Assembly (NCBI GenBank): GCA_044508835.1
Contig: JBIQHD010000022.1
Coordinates: 1 to 64,000, forward strand
Direction: 5' to 3'
Length of the DNA stretch: 64,000 bases
From: JAKFDI01 sp044508835
Lineage (GTDB): Bacteria; Pseudomonadota; Gammaproteobacteria; Burkholderiales; Burkholderiaceae_C
A model generated the notes under the pieces. That model was not told the DNA's origin, ran no database searches, and saw only the letters and a list, made by a program, of their open reading frames with translations. Each line of letters opens with the position of its first letter. Positions within the stretch are counted from its first letter, which is position 1. Below, piece after piece: positions 31,260 through 43,235 of this stretch. Made by a program: the position numbers and the translations under genes.

Positions 31260-32195
31260 ATGTCCGCCATTTCGTTCCAGCGCGTCAGCAAGACTTTCCA
31301 TGCAGGCGGCAAGCCGGTCCACGCGCTGGACGACGTCAGCTTCGACATCGCGGAAGGCGAGTTCTTCGGCCTGCTCGGCCCCAACGGCGCGGGCAAGACC
31401 ACCCTCATCAGCATCCTCGCCGGCCTGGCGCGCGCCAGCAGCGGGCGGGTCTCGGTGCTGGGCCACGACGTGGTGGGCGACTACGCCGCCGCGCGCAAGC
31501 GCCTGGGCATCGTGCCGCAGGAACTGGTGTTCGACCCCTTCTTCAGCGTGCGCGAGGCGCTGCGCATCCAGAGCGGCTACTTCGGCGTGCGGAACAACGG
31601 CGCCTGGATCGACGAACTGCTCGAGAACCTGGGCCTCGCCGGCAAGGCCGACGCCAACATGCGCGAGCTCTCCGGCGGCATGAAACGCCGCGTGCTGGTG
31701 GCGCAGGCGCTGGTGCACCGCCCGCCGGTGATCGTGCTCGACGAGCCGACGGCCGGCGTGGACGTGGAGCTGCGCCAGACGCTGTGGCATTTCGTCGCCC
31801 GCCTCAACAGGGAAGGCCACACGGTGCTGCTGACCACGCACTACCTGGAAGAGGCCGAGGCGCTGTGCGGGCGGCTGGCCATGCTCAAGCTCGGCCGGGT
31901 GGTGGCGCTGGACCGCACCTCGGCGCTGCTCGCCGGCACCGCCAGCACCATGCTGCGCTTCAAGATGGACGGCGCGCTGCCGCCGCTGCTCGCCGCCCAG
32001 TCGCGGGTGACGGGGCGCATCGTGCAGATCAAGGCGCACGACGCCGGCGAGGTCGAGCGGGTGCTCGCCATCCTGCGCGCCGCCGGCTGCCAGCCCGAAG
32101 ACCTGGAGATCGGCCGTGCCGACCTCGAGGATGTGTTCCTCGAGATCATGCAGGGCGAGACGCGGCCGGCCCCGCTGGTGGGGATGCCGCAATGA
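31260..32195 (+). CDS. yadG: ABC-2 exporter ATP-binding protein (YadG type)
   Basis: 311 residues. Walker A is GPNGAGKTTLISI (about 41-53), the signature LSGGMKRRVLVAQALVHRPP about 136-155, Walker B VIVLDEPTAGVD about 157-168, and the switch His lies in LLTTHYLEEAE. A C-terminal extension follows. It pairs with the permease that overlaps it by 4 bp (ATGA), forming a YadGH-like exporter. In Burkholderiales this pair normally lies directly behind the mla operon, before bolA and murA; here a 14-kb block separates them. Confidence 0.9.
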   Translation: MSAISFQRVSKTFHAGGKPVHALDDVSFDIAEGEFFGLLGPNGAGKTTLISILAGLARASSGRVSVLGHDVVGDYAAARKRLGIVPQELVFDPFFSVREALRIQSGYFGVRNNGAWIDELLENLGLAGKADANMRELSGGMKRRVLVAQALVHRPPVIVLDEPTAGVDVELRQTLWHFVARLNREGHTVLLTTHYLEEAEALCGRLAMLKLGRVVALDRTSALLAGTASTMLRFKMDGALPPLLAAQSRVTGRIVQIKAHDAGEVERVLAILRAAGCQPEDLEIGRADLEDVFLEIMQGETRPAPLVGMPQ

Positions 32196-32959
32196 GCGTC
32201 GATGCACTGTCGGGGGCGCGCACGCTGCTCCACAAGGAAGTGCTGCGCTTCTGGAAGGTGGCCTTCCAGACCGTGGCCGCGCCGGTGCTCACGGCCATGC
32301 TCTACCTCGTGATCTTCGGCCACGCGCTGGGCGACAAGGTGCAGGTTGGCGGCGTGGGCTACACCGGCTTCCTGGTGCCGGGCCTGGTGATGATGAGCGT
32401 GCTGCAGAACGCCTTCGCCAACAGCAGCTCCTCGCTCATCCAGAGCAAGATCACCGGCAACCTGGTGTTCCTGCTGGTCACGCCGCTGTCGCACTGGGCA
32501 TGGTTCGTGGCCTACGTGGGCGCGGCGGTGCTGCGCGGGCTGGCGGTGGGCGCGGGCGTGCTGCTGGTCACGGTGTGGTTCGCGCCGCTGCACGCGGCGC
32601 AGCCGCTGTGGATCGTCGTCTTCGCCGTGGCCGGCGCGGCCATGATGGGCTCGCTCGGCCTCGTCGCCGGCCTGTGGGCCGAGAAGTTCGACCAGATCGC
32701 CGCCTTCCAGAACTTCGTCGTCATGCCCATGACCTTCCTGTCGGGCGTGTTCTATTCGGTGCATTCGCTGCCCGCCGGCTGGCGCGAGCTGAGCCACCTG
32801 AACCCGTTCTTCTACATGATCGACGGCTTCCGGCACGGCTTCTTCGGCGCGAGCGACGTGTCGCCCTGGGTGAGCCTGGCCGTGGTCGCGGCGAGCCTGG
32901 CCGTGGTGTGCGGCCTGGCGCTGCACCTGCTGCGCATCGGCTACAAGATCCGGCACTGA
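32192..32959 (+). CDS. yadH: ABC-2 type exporter permease (YadH type)
   Basis: 255 residues with six hydrophobic segments, for example TVAAPVLTAMLYLVIFGHAL, GLAVGAGVLLVTVWFAPL and SLAVVAASLAVVCGLALHLL. The ABC-2 motif NPFFYMIDGFRHGFFG is near the C-terminus, and GNLVFLLVTPLSHW is the cytoplasmic coupling region. ATG 32192 overlaps the ATPase stop. It is predicted to be an inner-membrane export channel with the upstream ATPase; the substrate is not known. Confidence 0.9.
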   Translation: MSVDALSGARTLLHKEVLRFWKVAFQTVAAPVLTAMLYLVIFGHALGDKVQVGGVGYTGFLVPGLVMMSVLQNAFANSSSSLIQSKITGNLVFLLVTPLSHWAWFVAYVGAAVLRGLAVGAGVLLVTVWFAPLHAAQPLWIVVFAVAGAAMMGSLGLVAGLWAEKFDQIAAFQNFVVMPMTFLSGVFYSVHSLPAGWRELSHLNPFFYMIDGFRHGFFGASDVSPWVSLAVVAASLAVVCGLALHLLRIGYKIRH

Positions 32960-32995
32960 ATGCCACCGCGCGGGCACGGCCCGCCGGGCGTCGCC

Positions 32996-33001
32996 TAAAA
33001 T
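32996..33001 (+). promoter_or_regulatory. Possible -10 upstream of bolA
   Basis: TAAAAT, ending 10 bases before the bolA ATG at 33012, would give a transcript with a leader of about 4 nt. No Shine-Dalgarno is visible. Confidence 0.35.
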
Positions 33002-33011
33002 CACGGGCATC

Positions 33012-33281
33012 ATGGCCGACCCCACCCCCGCCGAAGTCGAACGCTACATCGCGAACGGCCTGGCCTGCGAGCATGTGCAGGTGGAAGGCGACGGGCGCCA
33101 TTTCTTCGCCACCATCGTGTCGGCCGAGTTCGAGGGCAAGCCGCGCGTGCGGCGCCACCAGCGGGTCTACGACGCCCTCGGCGACAGGATGCGCGAGCAG
33201 ATCCACGCGCTCTCGATGAAGACGCTGACCCCCGCCGAGTGGGCCGCCGAGGCCGGCTCGGGCTCCTCCCACCACCACTGA
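33012..33281 (+). CDS. bolA: BolA family protein
   Basis: 89 residues of the small BolA/IbaG class, with VEGDGRHFFATIVSAEFEGK and VRRHQRVYDALGDRM (the RHQRVY signature) followed by HALSMKTLTPAEW. BolA-like proteins work with monothiol glutaredoxins in iron-sulphur handling, and IbaG-type genes are commonly found beside murA, as here. It lies between yadGH and murA. Confidence 0.93.
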   Translation: MADPTPAEVERYIANGLACEHVQVEGDGRHFFATIVSAEFEGKPRVRRHQRVYDALGDRMREQIHALSMKTLTPAEWAAEAGSGSSHHH

Positions 33282-33287
33282 AACCCG

Positions 33288-33324
33288 CCGCAGTGCTTGC
33301 TGCGGCTGGCGAATTCGCGCCAGC
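33288..33324. other. Two adjacent hairpins between bolA and murA
   Basis: CCGCAG/CTGCGG with a 6-base loop (33288-33305), then GCTGGCG/CGCCAGC with a 6-base loop (33305-33324). There is no T-run, so they are not a standard terminator; they may stabilise or process the transcript upstream of murA. Confidence 0.4.
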
Positions 33325-33370
33325 GGGTTCGATAGCCGGGTGAGCATTGGGGCCAGCTGCGAACCGTCTC

Positions 33371-34630
33371 ATGGACAAACTTCTCATCCGCGGTGGCCGA
33401 ACGCTCCAGGGCGAGATCGCCATCTCCGGCGCCAAGAACGCCGCGCTGCCCGAGCTGTGCGCGGCGCTGCTCACGGCCGAGCCCGTCACGCTGGACCACG
33501 TGCCGCAGCTGCAGGACGTGCGCACCATGCTCAAGCTGCTGCGCAGCCTGGGCGTGGCGGTGGAGCGCGGCGAGGCGCAGCCCGAGTCGGTGCGGCTCGA
33601 CGCCTCGGCGCTGACGTCGCAGGAGGCGACCTACGACCTCGTGAAGACGATGCGCGCGTCCATCCTCGTGCTCGGGCCGCTGCTGGCGCGCTTCGGCCAG
33701 GCGCGGGTGTCGCTGCCGGGCGGCTGCGCCATCGGCTCGCGCCCGGTGGACCAGCACATCAAGGGCCTGAAGGCCATGGGCGCCGAGATCACCGTCGAGC
33801 ACGGCTACATCGTGGCGAAGGCGAAACGCCTGAAGGGCGCGCGCATCACCACCGACATGATCACCGTGACGGGCACCGAGAACCTGCTGATGGCCGCCAC
33901 GCTGGCCGAGGGCGAGACGGTGCTCGAGAACGCGGCGCAGGAGCCGGAGGTGACGGACCTGGCCGAGATGCTGATCCGCATGGGCGCGCGGATCGAGGGC
34001 CACGGCGGCAGCCGCATCCGCGTGCAGGGCGTGGAGCGCCTGGGCGGCACGGCGCACCGCATCGTGCCCGACCGCATCGAGACCGGCACCTTCCTGTGCG
34101 CCGTGGCCGCCGCCGGCGGCGACGTGACCCTGCGCGGCACGCGCGCCGACCACCTCGACGCGGTCATCGACAAGCTGCGCGAGGCCGGGGCCGCCATCGA
34201 ATGCGGCGACGACTGGATCCGCGTGCGGGGTACGGGCCGGCCGCGGGCGGCGAGCTTCCGCACCAGCGAGTACCCGGCGTTCCCGACCGACATGCAGGCG
34301 CAGTTCATGGCGCTGGACTGCATCGCCGAAGGCACCTCGGTGATCACCGAGACCATCTTCGAGAACCGCATGATGCACGTCAACGAGCTGCTGCGGCTCG
34401 GCGCCAGCATCGAGGTCGAGGGCAACACCGCGGTGGTGCAGGGCATCGCCCGGCTCTCCGGCGCCACCGTGATGGCGACCGACCTGCGCGCCTCGGCCAG
34501 CCTCGTCATCGCCGGCCTCGTGGCCGAGGGCGAGACCACGGTCGACCGCATCTACCACCTCGACCGCGGCTACGACCGCATGGAAGCCAAGCTGCGCGGC
34601 ATCGGGGCTGACATCGAGCGCATCCAATGA
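33371..34630 (+). CDS. murA: UDP-N-acetylglucosamine 1-carboxyvinyltransferase MurA
   Basis: 419 residues. It catalyses the first committed step of peptidoglycan synthesis from UDP-GlcNAc and phosphoenolpyruvate. The catalytic cysteine is C119 in [19 protein letters not shown], so the enzyme should be fosfomycin-sensitive by this criterion. Substrate-binding [16 protein letters not shown] lies near the start. ATG 33371 (MDKLLIRGG) fits the family; an in-frame ATG at 33347 is upstream. Its stop overlaps a possible hisG start (ATGA). Confidence 0.97.
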   Translation: MDKLLIRGGRTLQGEIAISGAKNAALPELCAALLTAEPVTLDHVPQLQDVRTMLKLLRSLGVAVERGEAQPESVRLDASALTSQEATYDLVKTMRASILVLGPLLARFGQARVSLPGGCAIGSRPVDQHIKGLKAMGAEITVEHGYIVAKAKRLKGARITTDMITVTGTENLLMAATLAEGETVLENAAQEPEVTDLAEMLIRMGARIEGHGGSRIRVQGVERLGGTAHRIVPDRIETGTFLCAVAAAGGDVTLRGTRADHLDAVIDKLREAGAAIECGDDWIRVRGTGRPRAASFRTSEYPAFPTDMQAQFMALDCIAEGTSVITETIFENRMMHVNELLRLGASIEVEGNTAVVQGIARLSGATVMATDLRASASLVIAGLVAEGETTVDRIYHLDRGYDRMEAKLRGIGADIERIQ

Positions 34631-34659
34631 GCACCACCGCCACGCAGGAGCCACGACCC

Positions 34660-35304
34660 ATGATCACGCTCGCCCTGTCCAAGGGCCGCATCTTCGAGGA
34701 GACGCTGCCGCTGCTGCGCGCCGCCGGCATCGAGATCGCCGAGGACCCGGAGAAGTCGCGCAAGCTCATCATCGGCACCAGCCGCGCGGACGTGCGCGTG
34801 GTGCTGGTGCGCGCCACCGACGTGCCCACCTACGTGCAGTACGGCGGCGCCGACATCGGCGTGGCGGGCCTGGACACCCTGCTCGAGCACGGCGGCGCGG
34901 GGCTGTACCAGCCGATCGACCTGCGCATCGCCAGGTGCCGCATGAGCGTGGCGGTGCGGGCCGACTTCGACTACGCCAATGCGGTGCAGCAAGGTTCGCG
35001 CATCCGCGTGGCGACGAAGTACACGAGCATCGCGCGCGACCACTTCGCCGACAAGGGCGTCCACGTGGACCTGATCAAGCTGTACGGCTCGATGGAGCTG
35101 GCGCCGCTCACCGGCCTGGCCGACGCCATCGTCGACCTCGTGTCGACCGGCAGCACCCTGAAGGCCAACCACCTCGTCGAGGTGGAGGAGATCATGAAGA
35201 TCTCGGCGCGGCTGGTCGTGAACCAGGCGGCGCTCAAGCTCAAGCGCGAGCCGATCCGCGCGGTGCTCGACGCGGTGTCGTCCGCAGTGGAGGCCACGGC
35301 ATGA
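34660..35304 (+). CDS. hisG: ATP phosphoribosyltransferase HisG (short form)
   Basis: 214 residues from ATG 34660 ([19 protein letters not shown]), preceded by AGGAG at good spacing. An in-frame ATG at 34627 that overlaps the murA stop would add 11 residues. It catalyses the first step of histidine synthesis. Family motifs are [38 protein letters not shown] and the PRPP loop region [16 protein letters not shown]. The length is that of the short form, which lacks the regulatory ACT-like domain and needs HisZ; hisZ is not in this window. Confidence 0.95.
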   Translation: MITLALSKGRIFEETLPLLRAAGIEIAEDPEKSRKLIIGTSRADVRVVLVRATDVPTYVQYGGADIGVAGLDTLLEHGGAGLYQPIDLRIARCRMSVAVRADFDYANAVQQGSRIRVATKYTSIARDHFADKGVHVDLIKLYGSMELAPLTGLADAIVDLVSTGSTLKANHLVEVEEIMKISARLVVNQAALKLKREPIRAVLDAVSSAVEATA

Positions 35305-36617
35305 GCGCGGTGAACGTTCGCGCGCTCGACACCGCCGCGGCCGGCTTCGAGCAGGATTTCCAGCGCGTGCTGCACTGGTCGGAACAGACCGATGCGGCCA
35401 TCGAGACCAGCGTGGCCGCCATCATCGACGACGTGCGCGCGCGCGGCGACGCGGCGGTGCTCGACTACACGAAGCGCTGGGACGGGCTCGACGCCGGATC
35501 GGTGGCGGCGCTGGAACTGAGCCGCGGCGAACTCGAGGCCGCCCTCGACGCCATCACGCCGGCCCGGCGCGATGCGCTGGAGCAGGCGGCGGCGCGGGTG
35601 CGCAGCTACCACGAGCGCCAGCTCGAGGCCTGCGGCCGCTCCTGGAGCTACCGCGACGCCGACGGCACGCTGCTCGGCCAGAAGGTGACGCCGCTGGACC
35701 GCGTGGGCATCTACGTGCCCGGCGGCAAGGCGGCCTATCCGTCCAGCGTGCTGATGAACGCCATGCCCGCCAAGGTGGCCGGCGTGGGCGAGATCGTCAT
35801 GGTGGTGCCCACGCCGCGGGGCGAGCGCAACCCGCTGGTGCTGGCGGCCGCGGCGATCGCCGGCGTCGACCGTGCCTTCACCGTCGGCGGCGCGCAGGCG
35901 GTGGCGGCACTCGCCTACGGCACGGCGACGATTCCCGCCGTCGACAAGATCACCGGCCCGGGCAATGCCTATGTCGCGAGCGCCAAGCGCCGCGTCTTCG
36001 GCAAGGTCGGCATCGACATGATCGCCGGCCCGAGCGAGATCCTGGTGCTGGCCGACGGCACGACGCCGGCCGACTGGGTGGCGATGGACCTCTTCAGCCA
36101 GGCCGAGCACGACGAGCTCGCGCAAAGCATCCTGCTGTGCCCCGACGCGGCCTACATCGCCGAGGTGAAGGCCGCCATCGACCGCCTGCTGCCCGCCATG
36201 CCGCGCCGCGACGTCATCCGCGCCTCGCTCGAAGGCCGGGGCGCGCTGATCCGCACGCGCAGCATGGACGAGGCCTGCGAGATCAGCAACCGCATCGCGC
36301 CCGAGCACCTGGAAGTCAGCTCGCGCGACCCGCACCGGTGGGAGCCGCTGCTGCGCCACGCCGGCGCCATCTTCCTCGGCGCCTTCACCAGCGAGAGCCT
36401 GGGCGACTACTGCGCCGGGCCGAACCACGTGCTGCCCACCTCGGGCACGGCGCGCTTCTCGTCGCCGCTGGGCGTGTACGACTTCCAGAAGCGCTCCAGC
36501 CTGATCGAGGTGAGCGAGGCCGGCGCCCAGGGGCTCGGCCGGATCGCCGCCGAGCTCGCCTACGGCGAAGGGCTGCAGGCCCATGCGCGCGCCGCCGAAC
36601 TGAGGTTGAAGCCATGA
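35301..36617 (+). CDS. hisD: Histidinol dehydrogenase
   Basis: 438 residues. It oxidises L-histidinol to L-histidine in two NAD-dependent steps and requires zinc. Signature segments include [69 protein letters not shown] and AEHDELAQ with the catalytic His-Glu region IAPEHLEV. It overlaps hisG by 4 bp (ATGA) and hisC by 4 bp. Confidence 0.97.
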   Translation: MSAVNVRALDTAAAGFEQDFQRVLHWSEQTDAAIETSVAAIIDDVRARGDAAVLDYTKRWDGLDAGSVAALELSRGELEAALDAITPARRDALEQAAARVRSYHERQLEACGRSWSYRDADGTLLGQKVTPLDRVGIYVPGGKAAYPSSVLMNAMPAKVAGVGEIVMVVPTPRGERNPLVLAAAAIAGVDRAFTVGGAQAVAALAYGTATIPAVDKITGPGNAYVASAKRRVFGKVGIDMIAGPSEILVLADGTTPADWVAMDLFSQAEHDELAQSILLCPDAAYIAEVKAAIDRLLPAMPRRDVIRASLEGRGALIRTRSMDEACEISNRIAPEHLEVSSRDPHRWEPLLRHAGAIFLGAFTSESLGDYCAGPNHVLPTSGTARFSSPLGVYDFQKRSSLIEVSEAGAQGLGRIAAELAYGEGLQAHARAAELRLKP

Positions 36618-37705
36618 GCCGCACCGTCGACGACCTGCCCGGGCTGATCGGGCGCTGCATCCGCCAGGACGTGCAGTCCATGCACGGCTATGCCGTCCAG
36701 CCGAGCGCCGGCCTCATCAAGCTCGACGCGATGGAGAACCCGTTCCGCCTGCCCGAGCCGCTGCGCCGCGAGCTGGGCGCGCGGCTGGGCGAGGTGGCGA
36801 TCAACCGCTACCCCGGCGCGCGCGTGGACGAGCTGCGCGCCGCGCTGGCGCGCCACGCGGCGCTGCCCGAGGGCTACGACCTGATGCTGGGCAACGGCTC
36901 GGACGAGCTCATCAGCCTGCTCGCCATGGCCTGCGACGTGCCCGGCGCCTGCGTGCTGGCGCCGCTGCCCGGCTTCGTGATGTACGAGATGTCGGCGGCG
37001 CTGCAGGGCCTGCGCTTCGTCGGCGTGCCGCTCACGGCCGACTTCGAGCTCGACGAGGCGGCGATGCTCGCGGCGATCGCCGAGCACCGGCCGTCCATCG
37101 TCTACATCGCCTACCCGAACAACCCGACGGCGAACCTGTTCGACGACGCGGCGATCGAGCGCCTCGTCGAGGCCGCGCCCGGGCTGGTGGTGATCGACGA
37201 GGCCTATCAGCCCTTCGCCTCGCGCACCTGGATGGACCGCCTCGCGCGCCATGCGAACGTGCTCGTCATGCGCACGCTCAGCAAGTTCGGCCTCGCCGGC
37301 GTGCGCCTGGGCTACCTGATGGGCCCGAAGGCGCTGATCGCCGAGGTCGACAAGGTGCGCCCGCCCTACAACGTGAGCGTGCTCAACGCCGAGGCGGGCC
37401 TGTTCGCGCTGGAACATGCCGACGAGTTCGCGCGGCAGGCCGAGGTGCTGCGCAGCGAACGCGCGCGGCTGATGCAGGCGCTGGCCGCCATGCCCGCCCT
37501 GCGGCCGTACCCGAGCGAAGCCAACATGATCCTCACCCGCGCGCCCGATGCGGCCGCCCTGTTCGAGGCGCTGAAGCAGCGCGGCGTGCTGGTGAAGAAC
37601 GTCTCGAAGCTGCACCCGCTGCTTCACAATTGCCTGCGGCTGACGGTCGGCACGCCGCGGGAGAACGACGCGATGATCGCCGCCCTGGAACAGAGCCTGT
37701 CATGA
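36614..37705 (+). CDS. hisC: Histidinol-phosphate aminotransferase
   Basis: 363 residues, class I/II PLP-dependent aminotransferase. It has the substrate-binding stretch [42 protein letters not shown] and the PLP lysine in [18 protein letters not shown]. It converts imidazole acetol-phosphate to histidinol phosphate. It overlaps hisD and hisB by 4 bp each. Function follows from the his operon context as well as sequence. Confidence 0.96.
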   Translation: MSRTVDDLPGLIGRCIRQDVQSMHGYAVQPSAGLIKLDAMENPFRLPEPLRRELGARLGEVAINRYPGARVDELRAALARHAALPEGYDLMLGNGSDELISLLAMACDVPGACVLAPLPGFVMYEMSAALQGLRFVGVPLTADFELDEAAMLAAIAEHRPSIVYIAYPNNPTANLFDDAAIERLVEAAPGLVVIDEAYQPFASRTWMDRLARHANVLVMRTLSKFGLAGVRLGYLMGPKALIAEVDKVRPPYNVSVLNAEAGLFALEHADEFARQAEVLRSERARLMQALAAMPALRPYPSEANMILTRAPDAAALFEALKQRGVLVKNVSKLHPLLHNCLRLTVGTPRENDAMIAALEQSLS

Positions 37706-38298
37706 GCACCACCCGTCACGCCGAAGTCCGCCGCAACACCGCCGAGACGCAGATCCGCGTCGCCATCGACCTGGACGGCACCGGTGCCGCCAAGCTCGCC
37801 ACCGGCATCGGCTTCTTCGACCACATGCTCGACCAGATCGCCCGGCACGGGCTGATCGACCTGGACATCGAGTGCCAGGGTGACCTGCACATCGACGGCC
37901 ACCACACGGTGGAGGACGTGGGCATCACCTTCGGCCAGGCGATGGCCCGGGCCGTGGGCGACAAGAAGGGCCTGCGCCGCTACGGCCATGCCTACGTGCC
38001 GCTGGACGAGGCGCTGTCGCGCGTGGTGGTCGACTTCTCCGGCCGCCCGGGGCTGCACATGCGCGTCGACTTCAAGAGCGCCATGATCGGCGCGCTCGAC
38101 ACCCAGCTCGTCTACGAGTTCTTCCAGGGCTTCGTGAACCACGCCGGCGTGACGCTGCACATCGACAACCTGCACGGCGACAACGCACACCACCAGTGCG
38201 AGACGATCTTCAAGGCCTTCGCGCGGGCGCTGCGCATGGCGCTGGAGATCGACCCGCGCGCCGCCGGCGTCATCCCCTCGACCAAGGGTTCGCTGTGA
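37702..38298 (+). CDS. hisB: Imidazoleglycerol-phosphate dehydratase
   Basis: 198 residues, a single-function HisB (no histidinol phosphatase domain, unlike E. coli). Metal-binding histidines lie in [32 protein letters not shown] and [18 protein letters not shown]. It dehydrates IGP to imidazole acetol phosphate. It overlaps hisC by 4 bp and hisH by 4 bp (GTGA). Confidence 0.97.
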   Translation: MSTTRHAEVRRNTAETQIRVAIDLDGTGAAKLATGIGFFDHMLDQIARHGLIDLDIECQGDLHIDGHHTVEDVGITFGQAMARAVGDKKGLRRYGHAYVPLDEALSRVVVDFSGRPGLHMRVDFKSAMIGALDTQLVYEFFQGFVNHAGVTLHIDNLHGDNAHHQCETIFKAFARALRMALEIDPRAAGVIPSTKGSL

Positions 38299-38948
38299 CG
38301 AAGCGGAGGGTCGCGGTCGTCGACTACGGCATGGGCAACCTGCGCTCCGTGTCGCAGGCGGTGATGCACGTCGCGCGCGAGGAGGCCGGCATCGAGGTGG
38401 TCGTCACCTCGCGGCCCGACGAGGTGTTCGCCGCCGAGCGCGTGGTGCTGCCGGGGCAGGGCGCCATGCCCGACTGCATGCGCGAGCTGCGCGATTCCGG
38501 CCTGCAGGAGGCCGTGCTGGACGCCGCCGCGAGCAAGCCGCTGATGGGCGTGTGCGTGGGCATGCAGATGCTGCTGTCGCGCAGCGAGGAGGGCCCGACC
38601 GACGGGCTCGGGCTGATCCCCGGCGAGGTGCTGCGCTTCCGGCTCGACGGCCGGCTGCAGCCCGACGGCAGCCGCTTCAAGGTGCCGCAGATGGGCTGGA
38701 ACACGGTGCACCAGGCCCGTCCCCACGCCCTGTGGGCGGGCGTGCCCGACGCGGCGTACTTCTATTTCGTGCACAGCTTCTACGCGCGGCCGGCCGATGC
38801 CGCGCACAGCGTCGGTGAAACCGACTACGGCGCGCGCTTTACCAGCGCGGTGGCCCGGGATAATATTTTTGCGACCCAATTCCACCCCGAGAAGAGCGCC
38901 GCCCACGGCCTCGCGCTGTACAGGAACTTCCTCCGCTGGAACCCTTGA
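38295..38948 (+). CDS. hisH: Imidazole glycerol phosphate synthase glutaminase subunit HisH
   Basis: 217 residues, a class I glutamine amidotransferase. The catalytic Cys is C87 in [12 protein letters not shown]; the His and Glu lie in [14 protein letters not shown]. The N-terminal [12 protein letters not shown] is diagnostic. It supplies ammonia to HisF. The GTG start overlaps the hisB stop. Codons 189-197 (DNIFATQF region) are abruptly AT-rich (AAT ATT TTT) in a gene otherwise using GC-ending codons, see the promoter entry at 38838. Confidence 0.96.
   Translation: MTKRRVAVVDYGMGNLRSVSQAVMHVAREEAGIEVVVTSRPDEVFAAERVVLPGQGAMPDCMRELRDSGLQEAVLDAAASKPLMGVCVGMQMLLSRSEEGPTDGLGLIPGEVLRFRLDGRLQPDGSRFKVPQMGWNTVHQARPHALWAGVPDAAYFYFVHSFYARPADAAHSVGETDYGARFTSAVARDNIFATQFHPEKSAAHGLALYRNFLRWNP
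38838..38866 (+). promoter_or_regulatory. Possible internal promoter inside hisH for hisA-hisF
   Basis: TTTACC at 38838-38843 and TAATAT at 38861-38866, 17 bp apart; GATAAT overlaps at 38859-38864. The surrounding bases GATAATATTTTT are the most AT-rich patch in the his operon. It ends about 130 bp before hisA, the first his gene not overlapped by its predecessor. Confidence 0.4.
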
Positions 38949-38997
38949 TTCCTCGCCTTCTCGGGCGACGACTCCCCCACCACCCGCTCTCTCGGCC

Positions 38998-39738
38998 ATG
39001 CTGCTGATTCCCGCGATCGACCTGAAAGACGGCAAGTGCGTCCGCCTGAAACAAGGCGACATGAACGACTCCACCACCTTCGGCGAAGACCCGGCCGCGA
39101 TGGCGCGGCGCTGGGTCGATGCCGGGGCGCGGCGGCTGCACCTCGTCGACCTGAACGGCGCCTTCGCCGGCAAGCCGGTGAACGAGGCGGCGATCAAGGC
39201 CATCCTCGCCGAGGTGGGCGACGAGATCCCGGTGCAGCTCGGCGGCGGCATCCGCGACCTCGACACCATCGAGCGCTACCTCGACGACGGCCTGAGCTAC
39301 ATCATCATCGGCACCGCCGCGGTGAAGAGCCCGGGTTTCCTGAAGGATGCCTGCTCCGCCTTCGGCGGCCACATCATCGTCGGCCTCGACGCCAAGGACG
39401 GCAAGGTCGCGACCGACGGCTGGAGCAAGCTCACGGGGCACGAGGTCGTCGACCTTGCGCGCAAGTTCGAGGACTACGGCGTCGAGGGCGTGATCTACAC
39501 CGACATCGGCCGCGACGGCATGCTCAGCGGCATCAACGTCGAGGCGACGGTCAAGCTCGCCCAGGCGCTCACCGTCCCGGTGATCGCCTCCGGCGGGCTG
39601 TCGAACATCGCCGACATCGAGCGGCTGTGCGCCGTGGAGGACCAGGGCGTCGAGGGCGTGATCTGCGGCCGCGCCATCTACAGCGGCGACCTCGATTTCG
39701 CCGAGGCGCAGCGCCGCGCCGACGAACTCGGCGGCTGA
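38998..39738 (+). CDS. hisA: ProFAR isomerase HisA
   Basis: 246 residues, a (beta-alpha)8 barrel isomerising ProFAR to PRFAR. The catalytic aspartates are in [20 protein letters not shown] (D8 region) and [16 protein letters not shown]. Phosphate-binding loops are [17 protein letters not shown] and [19 protein letters not shown] 38998 (MLLIPAID) is unambiguous. It starts 49 bp after hisH, the first gap in an otherwise overlapping operon. Confidence 0.97.
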   Translation: MLLIPAIDLKDGKCVRLKQGDMNDSTTFGEDPAAMARRWVDAGARRLHLVDLNGAFAGKPVNEAAIKAILAEVGDEIPVQLGGGIRDLDTIERYLDDGLSYIIIGTAAVKSPGFLKDACSAFGGHIIVGLDAKDGKVATDGWSKLTGHEVVDLARKFEDYGVEGVIYTDIGRDGMLSGINVEATVKLAQALTVPVIASGGLSNIADIERLCAVEDQGVEGVICGRAIYSGDLDFAEAQRRADELGG

Positions 39739-39805
39739 CGCCGCTCGCCGGCGGGCGGCGCCCGGCCCGCCTCGATAATCGCCGCCTTTCACGACTGCCC
39801 CCGCC

Positions 39806-40581
<776 letters not shown>

Positions 40582-40585
<4 letters not shown>

Positions 40586-41193
40586 AGCCTGCTGCACCCC
40601 GCGGCAAGGCGGCGGGCGGCCCGCCGCGCGAAGTCCGCATCATCGGCGGCCGGTGGAAGCGCAGCAAGCTGCCGGTGCCCGACGCGCCCGGCCTGCGGCC
40701 CACGCCCGACCGCGTGCGCGAGACGCTGTTCAACTGGCTCGGCCAGGACCTCACCGGCTGGCGCTGCCTCGACGCCTTCGCCGGCAGCGGCGCGCTCGGC
40801 TTCGAGGCGGCCTCCCGCGGGGCGGGCGAGGTGGTGCTCGTCGAGCGCGAGGCGCAGCTCGTCAGGCTGCTGCAGGCGTCGCAGGCGCGCCTCGGGGCCG
40901 AGGCGGTGCGGGTGCAGGCGGGCGACGGCCTGTCGTTCATGCAGCGCGCGGCGCCGGGCACCTTCGACCTCGTGTTCCTGGACCCGCCGTTCGCGGCCGG
41001 CATCCACGAGCGGGCGCTGGCGGCGGCAGCCCCGCTGGTGGCGCCGCAGGGCGGTTGGGTCTACCTCGAAGCCGGCCAGGCGTTCGACGACGAGGCGCTG
41101 CGGCCCTGGGGCTTGGCCGTGCACCGCCACGCGCGCGCGGGCCAGGTGCACTCGCATCTGCTGCGGCGCAAGGCCGCGGCCGATGCGGCCTGA
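40582..41193 (+). CDS. rsmD: 16S rRNA (guanine(966)-N2)-methyltransferase RsmD
   Basis: 203 residues. SAM-binding region [20 protein letters not shown] (about 57-76) and catalytic [13 protein letters not shown] (DPPF, about 130-142) are diagnostic of RsmD. The N-terminal part is basic with [14 protein letters not shown] and [16 protein letters not shown]. It methylates G966 of 16S rRNA in the assembled 30S subunit. GTG 40582 overlaps the hisF stop. coaD follows 45 bp later, the common rsmD-coaD pairing. Confidence 0.95.
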
Positions 41194-41203
41194 TCGGCGC
41201 CGC

Positions 41204-41209
41204 TACACT
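41204..41209 (+). promoter_or_regulatory. Possible -10 for coaD
   Basis: TACACT, 29 bases before the GTG start, giving an expected leader of about 23 nt that includes the CAGGAG ribosome site. Confidence 0.3.
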
Positions 41210-41238
41210 GCCCCGACCGATCTCGCCAGGAGTAGACC

Positions 41239-41742
41239 GTGACCACCGCCAAGCGACTCACTGCCGTGTATCCCGGCACCTTCGACCCGATGACGCTCGG
41301 CCATGAAGACCTGATGCGCCGCGCCAGCAGCCTGTTCGAGCGGCTGATCGTGGCGGTGGCCGCGGGCCACCACAAGCGCACCATGTTCTCGGTCGACGAG
41401 CGGCTCGAGCTCGCCCGGGCGCTGGCCGCCAAGTACCCCAACGTCGAGGTGGTGGCCTTCAGGGGCCTGCTGCGCGACTTCGTGGTGGCGCACGACGGCA
41501 AGGTGGTGGTGCGTGGCCTGCGCGCCGTGAGCGACTTCGAGTACGAGTTCCAGATGGCCGGCATGAACCGCCAGCTCATGCCCGAGGTCGAGACCCTGTT
41601 CCTCACGCCGAGCGACCAGTTCCAGTTCGTCTCGGGCACCTTCGTGCGCGAGATTGCCACCTTGGGCGGCGATGTCTCCAAGTTCGTGTCACCCTTGGTG
41701 CTCGACCGTTTGAAGCAGCGCGTCCAGGCCGTTTCCGACTGA
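41239..41742 (+). CDS. coaD: Phosphopantetheine adenylyltransferase CoaD
   Basis: 167 residues from GTG 41239, with CAGGAG upstream. It makes dephospho-CoA, the penultimate step of CoA synthesis. The nucleotidyltransferase motif is [18 protein letters not shown] (the usual TNGH is TLGH here; the HxGH-type His is retained), and the conserved C-terminal part has [18 protein letters not shown] and [18 protein letters not shown] (the ISSTxVRE equivalent is VSGTFVRE). Confidence 0.96.
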   Translation: MTTAKRLTAVYPGTFDPMTLGHEDLMRRASSLFERLIVAVAAGHHKRTMFSVDERLELARALAAKYPNVEVVAFRGLLRDFVVAHDGKVVVRGLRAVSDFEYEFQMAGMNRQLMPEVETLFLTPSDQFQFVSGTFVREIATLGGDVSKFVSPLVLDRLKQRVQAVSD

Positions 41743-42490
<748 letters not shown>

Positions 42491-42494
<4 letters not shown>

Positions 42495-43129
42495 GGCTTC
42501 TTCTCCCCGGCGCCGGCCGCGGCCGGCCGCGCCGGCTTGGGCCGGGGCGGCTTGGCGTGCACCTTCATCATGGCGCGCTCCATGTCGCCGGCCAGCAGCA
42601 GGTCGATGCCGGCGAGCGACTGCTCGATGGATTGGTCGATGAGCTCGCGCTCGGCGAGCGGCGGCTTGCGCAGCACGTAGTGGATGACCTCGGCCTTCAC
42701 GCCGGGATGGCCGATGCCCAGCCGCAGCCGCCAGAAGTCCGCGCTGCCCAGCTGCGCCTGGATGTCCTTGAGGCCGTTGTGCCCGGCGTGGCTGCCGCCG
42801 CGCTTGAGCTTGGCCTGGCCCGGCAGCAGGTCGAGCTCGTCGTGGACGACGAGGATCTCGTCGGGCGCGATCTTGAAGAAGCGCGCCAGCGCCGCGACCG
42901 ACTTGCCCGACAGGTTCATGAAGGTCATCGGCTCGAGCAGCCAGACCGGCCCGTCGATGCCCGGCCGCGGGCGGTTCACGCGCGCCACCAGGCCGAAGTA
43001 GCTGCGCTCGGGCACCAGCGAGGCGCCGAGCAGGCGGGCCAGCCCGTCGATCCACCAGAACCCGGCGTTGTGCCGCGTGGCCTCGTATTCCGGCCCGGGG
43101 TTGCCCAGGCCCACCAGCAATCGAATCAT
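42491..43129 (-). CDS. pth: Peptidyl-tRNA hydrolase
   Basis: 212 residues from ATG 43129 ([20 protein letters not shown]). Catalytic His is in TRHNAGFWW; other signatures are [38 protein letters not shown] and [20 protein letters not shown]. The C-terminal tail is Pro/Lys/Ala-rich and longer than in E. coli. It recycles peptidyl-tRNA. It is downstream of rplY with a terminator-like hairpin between them. Confidence 0.96.
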
Positions 43130-43192
43130 GGCGAGATTATCGAGGGCCGCTCCCGGCGCACCCATCGCACCGACGGGCGGGCGCCGCCAATG

Positions 43193-43215
43193 AAAAACCC
43201 CGCCGAAGCGGGGTT
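43193..43215 (-). terminator. Intrinsic terminator between rplY and pth
   Basis: On the minus strand the stem ACCCCGC / GCGGGGT with loop TTCG is followed by TTTT. It lies 21 bp after the rplY stop and about 65 bp before pth, so pth is presumably read through or has its own promoter. Confidence 0.8.
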
Positions 43216-43235
43216 GCGGCAGCGGTCCCGAAGGA

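Noticed and set aside
33347..33370. Earlier murA start giving MGPAANRL before MDKLLIRGG
   Set aside because: Family members start at MDKLLIRGG; the extra residues have no support.
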